From Spinacia oleracea (taxonomy: Eukaryota > Streptophyta > Magnoliopsida > Caryophyllales > Amaranthaceae): a DNA stretch of 64,000 bases. Positions 11,921 through 23,090 of the stretch are shown in pieces. The stretch is taken from assembly GCF_020520425.1 (NCBI RefSeq), contig NC_079491.1, positions 44,878,027 to 44,942,026 of the forward strand, given 5' to 3'. The notes under the pieces were generated by a model that was not told the DNA's origin, made no database searches, and saw only the letters and a program-made list of their open reading frames with translations. The translations under genes were made by a program, and so were the position numbers. Every line of letters starts with the position of its first letter. Positions within the stretch are counted from its first letter, which is position 1.

Positions 11921-13386
11921 ATGGCATACCGACCACAAAGGAAATGCACAAGGGTACCAAGAAATCAGCATGAAGCTTCGACGAGCCGAGCTCGGGAACC
12001 GACACCACCACCTCCGCCGCCGCAATTCGAGCCCGACACGGATTTTCCGGATGTCATCTTTGTTACGGAGGAGCAACGAGCATGATTCATCCACCTCAAA
12101 TTGAGGGAGGTAATCCCTACTCGCTTTATATGCCAAAATTTTTTACATGAAATGGGTATTGAGCGTGATGTCAAGCGTGTCTTTGTTGGTGTTGGTATGA
12201 GTAACATGTATAGTATGCTCCGTCTCACATTTAGACGGTTAACTCTGGAATTTTTGAGTACTTTCAATGTGCGTAGAGATGGTTATCGAACCGTGTCGTC
12301 GGTTCAATTTCGTGTGATGAACCGAACTTACACTATGAGTTTAGCTGATTTTGGTAGGATTTTTGGATTATCTACCCCCTATAGTAGGAAACCAAGGAAA
12401 CCCATAATAACTGCACCATGTGGGGAAAGCTTACGGGTAATGATAATCCCGGGAGTATGCAACATTTGCATGCTTCCAAGATACAACACCCGGTACCCAT
12501 TGTCTTTTACAGGTTTCTAGGATTTACGATCTTTGGTAGGGATGAGACCCAAAATATTAGGAGTACGGAGCTAGAGATTCTAGGTGGCTACGTTTTAGAA
12601 GGGGAGGATGGCTACAAAATGAACCTTGCACATCATATGGCCTCTCAATTCTATTCCATAGCCACTTCCACACATACTACCAAAATTACCATTGGTGGGT
12701 TGATCACCCACATAGCCATGGCCACGGCCAACTTCACTGAGGCTAACCAGACTCCAGTTCTGGGTAGCAACGTACTTGACTTGGCTTACTTTGCTGGACT
12801 CCGTCGGCTACAGGGGGAGCATGGGTTGTTTAGGCCGGGAGCCATGTATTGGATGTTCGAGGGAAACAGGCTTTTCACCTTGCCTGACCCTCAGGGCCGC
12901 ACTAGTTTCAGACCCGGTCAGGCTCATTACTTATTTGTTGGATTTGGGCAAGAGCCTCAGCCTGACCCCCAGCCTCAGCCTGACCCACAGCCAGAGCCCC
13001 ACCAGTACCAGCCAGAGCCTCGCACCTACTTTAGAAGGGGGCGTCGAGACGCGGGGAGGTCCCAGGGTGGCCCAGTAGTAGATGAGGAGTAGGGGTCCAT
13101 TCATGAGCGGTTGAGCAGACTTGAGCTCGGTTTCCAGGAGTTCGCAGCTGATCACCAGAGGACCATGTTCCCATTCTATGATCAGTATGCCAGGCAGGGC
13201 TACATTGCCCCAGATTATGAGCACCCTACCTGGTATACCTATCCCGCGGAGGGATATGGAGCTCCGGGTACTATGGGCACCTTCACACCTACCCAGTACG
13301 GAGGGTGGGGAGCGGGTCCTAGCGGGCATGGTGGTAGAGATGATGGTGATGATGATGATGATGATGGCGGCCATGGCCGTCAATGA
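11921..13386 (+). pseudogene. Athila-specific downstream ORF (ATHILA ORF-1/env-like position)
   Basis: The frame starts at ATG 11921 with a basic, then proline-rich N-terminus. It hits TGA at 12083-12085, then is open in the same frame from 12086 through 12101-12520 (TRFICQNFLHEMGIERDV, MSLADFGRIFGL). A frameshift lies between about 12418 and 12520, after which the frame 12418-13092 continues (GGLITHIAMA, FRPGAMYWMF). It hits TAG 13090-13092 and runs on to 13386 through a Gly/Tyr/Asp-rich tail. The globular core resembles the ATHILA ORF-1 family found only in these elements at the position where retroviruses carry env. I see no clear transmembrane segment, so calling it an envelope would be unsupported. 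Function unknown. Confidence 0.8.
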
Positions 13387-14936
13387 TGGAGATGAGATCG
13401 AGTTGGTTCGATACCCTTGAGCCAATGAGGACATTGTCTGATTTGGTTTGGGGGGGTTCACATTACTTGTACATTGTAGGTATATTTTTCTTTTCTTTTC
13501 GCATTTCTTTATTTTGGTGTGTTTCTTTGGTGTGTTTAATGCTTTCTAGATTAGTTTATTGCTTTAAAAAAAAAAACGTTCCGATGAATACAATATCATG
13601 CTTCCCTGTGCCCCTTGAGCGGAAATTATTTTGATTCTTGGTATTTGATGATGGGCAATGTAGATGTGTTAGCCATGATTTGATATTCGATTGCTTTGAT
13701 GCCTAAACATGAGTCAACTCCGACTAACTACGTGTGGACTTGGTGCTTGACTAGTTGACTTGGTTAGGATGTGTGATAGCTTCCTGGTGTGTCATTGATT
13801 TTGAGTATTGGTTTGCAACTATTAGTAGTGTTTTATGACTCATATACATGCACATTGTGGAGGACGAAGGCATTTTTCTATTTAGGTAGCCTTCAGATGA
13901 AATTAGATACATTTGTTCCCTCTTTTTCTACCCATGTTGTGCTTGTGCCCTTTATTCGGTGAGTAACCACATTACAAGCCCGTAAATTCCCCATTGGTTA
14001 CTAGTCCCAAGCCTAGCTTGGGGGAGCTAATAGTAGTGAGGTGAGGGAGTTGTAGTGTGGTACATTTTGAGCTTATTGAGTATTGAAAAGGGAAGTTCTT
14101 CTTATCATGATTGTTGTTGAAAAAATGAGCTGAAAAATGAATGAGATGAGGAGAATAAAAAAAATGTGAAGGTTCCAAAAGAAAAAAAAAAAAAAGAGAT
14201 TGAGCAAGAAAAAAAAAAAGAGGAAAAAATCGTTATTCTCAAAATAGTTCAAGCTTTTGTCACTCCGGTATTACTATTTCTTATCTTATTGAGTGATTGG
14301 TTATAATTGTGAAATCAAGGCAAGAAAGTATAGTGTGGTTTGTTTGTTGTTTTATTCATGTGTTGAGTGGGAGAGTAGTGGTCATTATTTGTGATTGATC
14401 ATGGATTTGCTAGGATTTATGCTCCCCAAAGCCAAGGCTTTAAGCTCACATTTTACCCAAATTTACCACACTCTTACCTAAGCCTATCATTACAAGCTTG
14501 AAAGACCTTCCGACCTTTGTGCATAGAGTTGTATTAATGTGAAAGTAGTTGTTTATCAATGCAAGTTATGACATGACACATTCCGAGTCGACTACTAGGT
14601 TGAGTGCATGTTTTTCTAGACACACGAGTGTTGTGAGTTTGGGAGGGCATTGTACACATATATGTTGGGAGGGGAGCGAACGGGTACATTTTTTATCCGC
14701 CACATAAATGAGTGACGAGTGTGTGAGAACTAGTCTTGAATTCCATTGTACACTTGTGGTTCGTTTTGCATGACGATTGTTAAGGTGGATTGGCGATTGA
14801 ATGAATTTGATTGGTTGACATTGATGCATGCTTGTTGGATTTTGCCTCGAATTATGTCTTTCATTTTGAATTATGTTGGGGGTGAAGTTGGTTTTGTGTT
14901 CATCGATGATTTCCTTGCTTAGGGACAACCAAGGAT
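13387..14936 (+). other. Athila 3' untranslated region
   Basis: No reading frame worth reporting. It contains A-rich tracts at about 14155-14230 and a CTTGGGGGAGCT purine motif near 14015, similar to the real polypurine tract. Confidence 0.7.
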
Positions 14937-14952
14937 CTAGCTTGGGGAGGTT
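14937..14952 (+). other. Athila polypurine tract
   Basis: CTAGCTTGGGGAGGTT lies directly before the 3' LTR. A CTTGGGG-type tract is usual for Athila. Confidence 0.85.
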
Positions 14953-16358
14953 TGATATGCATGTTTTATAAAGTATTTTTACCCCCGTCCCTTAGTACTT
15001 TTATGTATCAAACATGCTCTTAGGAGCCATTTCTAGTAATAATGTGTGTTATTGAGTGTGCCTTGAGTTTCAGGTTTGATTATGAGAAATTGGTCTTTTT
15101 AGACCCGTTTCATGTTGATCTAGGCCACTATATGAGCCCGAGGAAGTTCGGGACCTCCATCGTCGACTTTCGGGAGCCTTGGATGCTTATGGTTGAGCCC
15201 CGAGAGTTAGACTCAGTGATATGGGTGAACTACCTTGAAGATTGCAAATCGCCCTGGAAGCTGAGGGCGAAATGCAACCATCGGGCGGAATTGAAGCAAT
15301 TTGAATTCATCAACGCGCGCCCGATCGGGCGCAGCCCGCCCGATCCGGATCGGGCGGTCATCCTGGAGCCTATGTGGAGAGTTTACAAACCGCCCGATCG
15401 GGCGGATTTTAGCCCGATCGGGCCGACTATCGAGTGGATCGCCCGATCGGGCGAAGCGTCGCCCGATCGGGCGACGCCAACCTCCAGCAGTTTTTTCGCG
15501 CATTTACTTTCCGTTTTTTAGGCTTTATTTTGGCAAACTATATAAACAAGCTTTAATTGTTTTTAGTGGACACTTTATTTTCTAGTATTGAACCTTAGTA
15601 TTATTTTCCTGAGCCTAGTTTTCTCTCTAGTTTATGCAAAAACACTTAGTTTAATTCTCAATAAAAATTCAAGCTTTCACTTCCCTTTGTTCTTCAATTA
15701 GGTATTATTTCTTATTTCAATTCATTGTCTTGCTTTAATAATGCTTTCAATTATGATTATTACTTTGTTTATTGTCAACATGCTTAAGTAGTTTAATTTC
15801 TAGGGTTGGGGATCCATGAATAATATGAAGGGATGATTGAATGATTATGATTGTTGGCATTGTAATTGATTCCTATTGATTGGTTTATTTCACTATACAA
15901 TTAGATTTGCGCAGGTTTAATTGTGGTAGTTATGCAATATCAAATTAAGATTCGAGAGATGCAATTTGATGTTTAGTCTTGTGTCAATAGGTGGAATTAG
16001 AGTTAATACATAGCGAGAGCCCGTTAATTCTAAGTCTATGATTAGTATCGAATTGAGAGAGCATGCTAGTCTAATTAATTACTTTGTTGATTATCGTGAT
16101 TGTTCAATGTCCTGGATTATTATTTGTTGGCGAACCTATACCCTAGATTCCTTAATATATTGATTCATTCTTGTTTAATTATCGTTCGTAGTCTTAGCAT
16201 ACAAACCATCAACCAACTTTTGTTCACAATAGTCTAGATTAATTAATTGATAGTAGAAAGAACGCCTGTTTCCCTGTGGATTCGATCCTGACTTCCCTTG
16301 CTACCTAGCTAGTGGACTTAGGTTATTTTTGGTTAGGTGATACGACTTTAGCCTGTCA
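14953..16358 (+). repeat. Athila 3' LTR
   Basis: 1,406 bp. It differs from the 5' LTR by a few substitutions and short insertions, including one extra GCCCGATCGGGC unit near 15318 and nine bases near 15480. Confidence 0.95.
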
Positions 16359-16363
16359 CGAAC

Positions 16364-16500
16364 CTGTCCGCTAAGGGTGGACACCCCGTCCGATAGAAGT
16401 GGACGAATCTATTTTGAAATTTGTTTGTGCTTTTTGAAAATAAGGACCTACGCGGTTTGTGACGTAGACCCCGCCTGTTGAAGGTGGGCGAGCCCATTTT
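16364..16500. repeat. Element B tandem repeat, continuation
   Basis: Starts CTGTCCGCTAAGGGTGGACA and continues the repeat broken at 3941. Together the pieces give about 2 to 2.5 units of roughly 130 bp. Confidence 0.8.
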
Positions 16501-19500
16501 GAATTTCTTACTTTCTTTTCATTTTGCCTATGTAGAAGTGCTTTTGCGATTACAACCTGTTGGTGGGTCGCAATATTTCCTGATTAGGCGTGTCCTATAA
16601 GTGGGCCCACACTGTGTATATTTCTTTTAATGATATTTTTTTAAAATACCGTTTTTTTTTTTTTGAGATTATCCAAACACGGGACTGTGTATAGCGTAGT
16701 CTGGGAACATGATTTTAACCTTGCACACTCTTTGTTGGAGTATATATTTTTTCGCGAGCCCCCAAGCAATTGGGCTCGTCGGTCATTTTTTTTGCCAAGA
16801 GAGGTACGTAGCTTATAACGTCTTTTAATCACGTCTAGGGTCATGCTCGTATGTGCGAGTGACCTTTATAGTGGTATGCTATTTTGACAAAGCCGTGAGG
16901 TGCGACGTTCAGAAATCGGTAATTTTCGAGTCAAACAGATATGGCAGGGCCCTATAGAAGTCAGGGGCATTTCTGGGTCTGGGATCGTTTTCGGCGCCCA
17001 TGCCTGGGCGTTAAAGATTTCGGCGCCCAGCGCTGGGCGCTGAAAATAATTTCTGGCGAGGTTTCTTGATGACACAGTTGGCCTCTTGTTCGTTCGTTCG
17101 TCTACTTCACTTGGAAATTCTACGTATTCTCTTCTTTTTTGTTTTTTCTTTATTTTTTGGAACGTAGAATGAGTTGAGTGATCGTGATGATTTCTCGAAA
17201 AGCCGTAGCCGATTGTTGGACTACGGTGTTTGTCTCTTTGGGGCGATTTATTTAAAGGAACTGTCGCTCTTTAAGGTGTACAGTTATTGCAATAGCTGGG
17301 CGAGTCTATATGGCCCGAGGAACATACCTTGAGGCGTAGATTTTGATCGCTCGTATATATTTTTCTTTTGAACGCGTTCGTGAATGTTCGATGTATGTGC
17401 GAACGGGCATTCATAGAATGGTCGTTGTGTGCGGTCCATTAATCAGTTTGCTTGAGTCATTTTTTGAGCAATGACTGATTTTGAATAATTTGCTTAGAGG
17501 CTTGATAGGGTTCAGGCCCATTCATGAAGTGGGCTCAAGTATCGTGCCCTTTCGATTGTTCAAACATTTGTTTCGAGATTTTTTTTATTTTTCTATGGTT
17601 GTTTCGTAGCTTGGAGCCCCCAAGTATGCATGTTGGGATGCTTCCTTTTGGCGTACGATTTTTGTAGGTTTTTTTCGAGAAAGATGCCTTGGGGTTCCGC
17701 TCGTGTAGGTGCGAGCTATCCCTTTCGTGGTAGTTAATATTTTGCTACCTTTAATCCTTAATGTAGAAGTCGTGTGGCTTGCATTTTGAATTTGGGCGAT
17801 AAGTAGTCTTTGCCTCTTTTACACATGCTCTTTGGTCGTGCCCGTATTAGTGCAATATGCCTTACTCTCTTTTTTAGACTTGTACCGAGGGATGGTTGAA
17901 CTTATGGTGCGACGTAGGCTTGTGTGGCCTAACAACATGTATTAGAACATTTCTCCAGGTGTTGGGATATCTTTATTATTTTTTGCATTGGAGTACTTCA
18001 TCACGCCTCGTTCAGGTGCCCGAACAAGTGTAGCATCTTCTGCGTGGGCGTGCACGGTTTATTACTTCGTTCGATGCGAGGATTCATAGATGTTTCTTTC
18101 TTTTTATTTTCTTATATATCCTTGATTTTTCTTTCGCTTTTGCTTTGGAACGACTTAGACTGTGTAACGGGTGCTTAAGCGTTATGTGCAGTAGTTTTAT
18201 CGGAGTTTTTGGTGACTCGCGATTTTCAGTTACCCTTGTTAGTGGGGTGACTTTATATAATCTAAGTAGTGCTTAGAATTTGGGAGGGGTTGTAGCCATT
18301 CTAAGGTTCGTTTTACACGATCAAACCTTAGGATTGTGCCCCTATGACGTGTGTATAGCATTAGCGTCGAGAATTTGCGATAAAATCGTCATTTCGAGTA
18401 TTTTTAGAGTGTTTTTCTCAAGCCCCCAATTATAGCTACGGGATTTGCTTGGTGCTATAACGCTTGGCATACGTTTTTATGTATTCATGGTGACATGGAT
18501 CATGAATAGTTTGAACCAGACTCGTTTAGTGCGAGGTACGTTCGCGTAGTGATTTGCTACTTCTCTTGTAAATGTCGTATTGTGCGACATTGCCATGGTC
18601 AAGGTAGTCACATGTTGAAGTGTGCCTTGACCAAAAGCTAGGTGCCTTTCTTTACCCATAATCATATTTATAGATCTTTTTGACTCTCTTGCAACATCGA
18701 GATAAACGCATACTTAGCTTAAACCAACGACACTTTATTATGTTCGAAGAAGTCTTTGAAAATTATTTGAAATCCGAGTCCTACTGTGTACAATCCGAGG
18801 TGTCCTAAGTAGGTTGACTTATAGAAGGGTTCGTACAGGATTACATGAGTGAATCAAAATACTGTTACGATTTTTGGAATGCTGTATAAGGATTTGCTGG
18901 AAGCCAGGGTGCACGCGTCAAGATATTACTTGTGCCCGTGTGGCACATGCTTTGGGCTTTTAGGGCCATCTTTCCAGAATTGCGGAAATATAAACCATTT
19001 TCAAATTGACTTAGATTTACTTGGTGTATGTCTGCACAAAAGGTCAAGGTATACTTAGTTCTTTCCCTAACTCTTTCATTTCAACTTTTAGCCCCCAGTT
19101 GCTGTTATGTCTTCCCATTATATTAATGATGCTTTCAGATTTCGATTTTAGATGCCCGTGTCATATGTCTGAGTAGGGTGAGCCTTGGTTAAATGCCAAG
19201 TTCTATTGACAATGTCTGATTTTTTTTTCAAAGGGGATTCGCAAGCATTTGAATTACCATGAACGGGTGCCCTGAGTTCGAAGGAACGGTGGGGCGACGC
19301 CGTAGAACAATCCTCTTTATTGCAAGCTTACTGCCTTTACTACTTGTTGGTGATTATGAATGTGTCTAGTGGTGAAAGAAGGTCTTTGAGTGAGTTAGTT
19401 CGCTTTAGGGAGGGTTAAGTCGAGTACTTTGGAGGTCATGGATGCTTGCGCTAGCCCCCATTCAATTGAGGCAAAACGATCTTTTGAGTCTTGGCTAAGT

Positions 19501-20329
19501 GCCTAGGAGTGTGAGTGCTCCTTCTGGCAAGGGTACGTGCCCTTATTATTTTTCGATGTGTGCTCATTAATTTTGGCATCTTGATGACTTGGATTCTTCC
19601 ATTGACTTAAGTTTTTCTTCCGACTTGGATTGCAAGTAATTAAATTTCAATACGGGACTCTATTTTTTATTCTTGTTATTCTATAGGCTTTAATATTTTT
19701 GCAAATTGGTTGGACCGAATCATGGATTGCCTACGTATCCGCTTTAAATAGATTTAATTTGGAATCAGGTCTTGCGTAGTTCTTAGCCTAGAAAATGGTT
19801 TCTTAGAATGCCGATTTTAAACAAGTACGTTCTGAGGTGGAAACATATTATTTGAAACGGTGGAATCTGCTGCCTTGTCGTAAGCCAAAATTTTGTTTTA
19901 TATTTTTTTGAGTACATGTATTTTTTGGTGGTACGTATATCTGAATACGTGCTGTACCCCTCCAAGTGTTCGTTATTTTTTCGTGCATGTGCGGATAAAA
20001 TGACGAGCACTTCTGGACAAAATTTGGCGAGCAGAGAGATTCAGCGCCCAGGCTGGGGCGTTAATGATTTCGGCGCCCAGCAGTGGGCGCTGAAAAGGAT
20101 TTCTGGGCGGATCTCTTTTTTTTTGGTGCGCTAAATGCTTCTTTTTCTTTTTAGACGAACTTTTAAAGGCGCTTTGCAAAGTTTTATTTTTTTATTTATT
20201 ATTATTTCATTTTTTTACGTTAAGCGTAGAATGTACTTTTCGTTTGTTTTTTTATTCGTGACTCAAGACGGCTTGAAAGACGGGTCGAATGAGCTAGGAT
20301 CATTTGTATAGGTATTGGTCAAGCATGAG
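16501..20329 (-). other. Element B interior, non-coding
   Basis: About 3.8 kb with only short scattered frames and none of the retrotransposon motifs on either strand. T-rich tracts and one copy of the GGCGCCCAG hairpin motif (16988-17047) are the only recognisable features. Another hairpin copy is at 20040-20097. Confidence 0.6.
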
Positions 20330-20692
20330 GATTACATCTGCTAGGACTCACAATTTGCAGCCTCAAACTAGTGTCATGAGTTTACATCAACTTAGGCCAA
20401 TGAGTAGTATGGGGACGGCTCAAGGATGTATCCAAATAAGTTATATGGTCATTATACTAATGGTGGTGTAAGAGCGGGTTTGGGCTTTGGAAATAATGGG
20501 TATGGCGCACGTGTCAATGGCCGTACGTGGTTTGCAGTTGATAACAAGTTCAAGAACAAGAGTCGAGGTAATTGTTTCTTGGGTTATGGCAATGAGAACA
20601 TGGATGGGTTAAATGAGCTGAACAGGGGCCCCAGAGCGAAGGCGTCTAAGAACATAAGGATTGGAAAGGGTAGACATCGTAGAATTTTATGA
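20330..20692 (+). pseudogene. Captured fragment of a YTH-domain (ECT family) m6A-reader gene
   Basis: One frame from about 20333 reads NLQPQTSVMSLHQLRPMSSM and continues, after a single-base loss near 20426, as the frame 20426-20692. That frame contains KLYGHYTNGG, NGRTWFAVDNKFKNKSRG and GYGNENMDGLNELNRGPRAK. The last string closely matches the linker just before the YTH domain of plant ECT proteins, which bind N6-methyladenosine in mRNA. After RGPRAKASKN the similarity ends and a stop follows. Only this linker is present; the YTH domain itself is not. It lies inside element B, in antisense to it, so it is most likely a host fragment picked up by the retroelement. It cannot make a reader protein. 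Confidence 0.82.
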
Positions 20693-23071
20693 TTTGGATT
20701 GGTTGACTCAATTCTTTTCCTTCGTTTTACTTGGGTAAATTTCGCACTTTGGGAGGTACGGGCTAAGTATTTCATGGCTCGCTCTTTTTGCTCTCCCTTT
20801 TCTCTTTCTTTTTTTTCTTTTTGCTCGGGATTTCTCCCTAACATAAATCCTTCAATTTTTTTTATTTGGGCTAAAAGGTAGATGGTTGTGGTCTTTGAGT
20901 CACGAGGCGAGACTGAGTGAGCCTCGTTTGGTAGGCCTATAGTGGACCTTTTAATTTTAGTAGGCCTAGGGTGGACCTTTAAATTGTCTTACTTTGCAAG
21001 CGTATTTAGTCGTTTCTTAAAATGTGCAAATAGCGTAGATTCAAAATGTTGTTTTTACCTTATTGAAATTTAACGAAAGAATTACATCAAAAATAATTTT
21101 TTGCTTCTTTTCAGATTTCCGGGATTTAATTGGAAGTTGTGATTTAGACTCGAACTTTCATTAATTTTTCTGATTATAACCCGTGTAGGAATATAAGGAG
21201 GTGGCCTAGACTCAAAATAATGACGTGGCGTAAGCCTATAATACTTGACCAAGCAACTTTCAGACTTAGGCTAATTGGACCATAACTTTCGTTGGTTGAC
21301 ACTTTAGATTTTAACCCTTGGGTGTTCATTTGTCATGCGCCATTTTTCTTAATGTTGGCAAGGTAGTTAGTTGGGGAGATCGAATTTTCATTTTTACAAG
21401 ACTAGAATCATTAGTGCGGCTTCTCTCTTAGTGTGTATTGCTTTACCCCAATGGTAGCCTCATGGCATGCCGATTTGGGTATTTTCATGGTTTGTCATGT
21501 TGCATTCATGGAAAATCTTTTAGTCCGTACTTAGTAGTATTTCAAGGAGCGAGTGACTCGAGAGGACTATGATAGTCGTGACCCAATGTGATCATAAGCC
21601 TTGAGGCCATTAATTTTTTCTTTGCCAATGGTATTGACACCTTAGGTTCACTTTGGGGGTTGTGCGACTATGAGGGAATGATATTCAGAATGTGACCGTT
21701 TCCCTTTTGCAAATACTATAATATATTCTTTTTATTGGTGAGAGAGAGTATTGAGGCCGTAGATTCGTAGCAAGGGATGACAATTACATATGGGTGTTTA
21801 TCGATTTAAATGTTAGGAAGGGAGACTCAATATGGTTTAACCTTTTAACTTGCAGAACGACACCAAGCATTAGGACCGATTCTATGGATAAGACAACTAA
21901 GACTTAGGATTTAGATTGTACTTTGGCATAGCCTAGTCTAGACTCGGATTTATTTTTTATTCGAACATTATTTTTTCTTGAAGACTCTATTTGAACATTA
22001 TTTTTTGAATACTTTGCCCATGTGACATTCATAGTTATTAGCATGTTCGGTTTTGATGCCGAGCATTGTCGTCGTAGGAGGCCTAACAACGACACAAAGA
22101 GTTATTTATTTTTTATAAGTCGCTTTTAGAATCGAGTGCTTTTTCATCCGCCCTCGTAGCAATTTTTTTCACGAAAAGTTTTTTTTGCTACGTATTTTCT
22201 TCATGCGCGGGCACCGAGGCTGCTGCGCCTGACCAAAAGGCCAGGCATCAACTTCAGCGCCCAGCGTAGGGCGTTAGAAATATTGGCGCCCAGCCAGGGG
22301 CGCGGAAAATGCGTCCCTGACTGGTACTCGTTTTCTGTTCGCGTATATTCTTTTGTTTATGCGACTTAATTTTGCGTGCTTGCCTAATAACGTCCTTTAC
22401 GCGTTGTGCAGCGTTTGGGATTCGTTACGGGCCCTCCTGAGCGTCGCTTATTTTTGTGGCGATCGTTCGGGGTTGCGAAACACGTATTTCGGTATAACTC
22501 TTTGGCCAATTGGTTTATGAATGTTTGGGCAATTTTTAAGGTCGTTGGTTTTCTAACATTGTTTGTCACATACAATCATACATTTCGCTACACATAACTA
22601 ACATTACATCATGAGGCAATAATAATATGTCATGTAGTTTATGATAGGCTTCAATGGGTAGTATTTGTGCCTGGCTTGGTACCGCTTCTATCGCAGATTC
22701 AACACATGCCCCAGTCGAGGTAGTGCCTTCAACAGACGAATTTCGCCCAAGAGGCCAATCACGATGTAAGCCAAGGGGGCATGCACCAATGAGAGGGACC
22801 TAATGGGCGAGCGATTGGGTTTGGGACGGGTGTACTACTAGCGAAAGTGCCGAGTGGACAACATTCGAAGCGTATGCACCCCCCGGTTGGCGATGGGTAT
22901 CCTTAGTCCTAACTCCCCGAGGGAGCCAAGATTCGTTATGGGGTTCTGTCCGTTCACCTTAATATGCTGATTTTCAGGTAGTCCCAACTTGATGGGGAAA
23001 TAAACGCGGGGTAGGATCGTTTCACCCTTCGGCTATTTGATTACCTACAAGCACGAGTATTTCCTTCACTA
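20693..23071 (-). other. Element B interior and 5' untranslated region, non-coding
   Basis: No coding motif on either strand. The GGCGCCCAG-type hairpin motif occurs at 22253-22310. The last 450 bp before the PBS are more GC-rich and would be the 5' leader of the element on the minus strand. Confidence 0.6.
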
Positions 23072-23089
23072 TCCCCAGTGGAGTCGCCA
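23072..23089 (-). other. Element B primer-binding site
   Basis: On the minus strand TGGCGACTCCACTGGGGA begins one base after the 5' LTR. PBS sequences of this type, attributed to an Arg tRNA, are known from Ogre-like elements (from memory). Confidence 0.8.
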
Positions 23090-23090
23090 C

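Larger units (their letters stand above)
3947..16358 (+). mobile_element. Element C: full-length Athila-type Ty3/gypsy retrotransposon
   Basis: LTRs at 3947-5323 and 14953-16358 begin TGATATGCAT and end in TCA, and are flanked by a perfect 5-bp duplication CGAAC (3942-3946 and 16359-16363). The PBS TGGCGCCGTTGCCGGGGA follows the first LTR by 5 bp. Order inside: gag, protease, RT, RNase H, integrase in one frame, then a separate Athila ORF, then a long 3' untranslated region and a purine tract. Length 12.4 kb is normal for Athila. All coding regions carry nonsense mutations, so this copy is not autonomous. Confidence 0.96.

Noticed and set aside
12931-13461. Minus-strand frame of 176 codons
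   Set aside because: It lies opposite the low-complexity tail of the Athila downstream ORF and has no recognisable domain.
3947-16358. Endogenous pararetrovirus or infectious retrovirus
   Set aside because: Domain order, PBS and TSD are those of an Athila LTR retrotransposon; no movement protein or coat motif, and no clear membrane segment in the downstream ORF.
20584-20844. Lys/Glu-rich minus-strand frame
   Set aside because: It overlaps the captured YTH fragment in antisense and a T-rich tract; low complexity.
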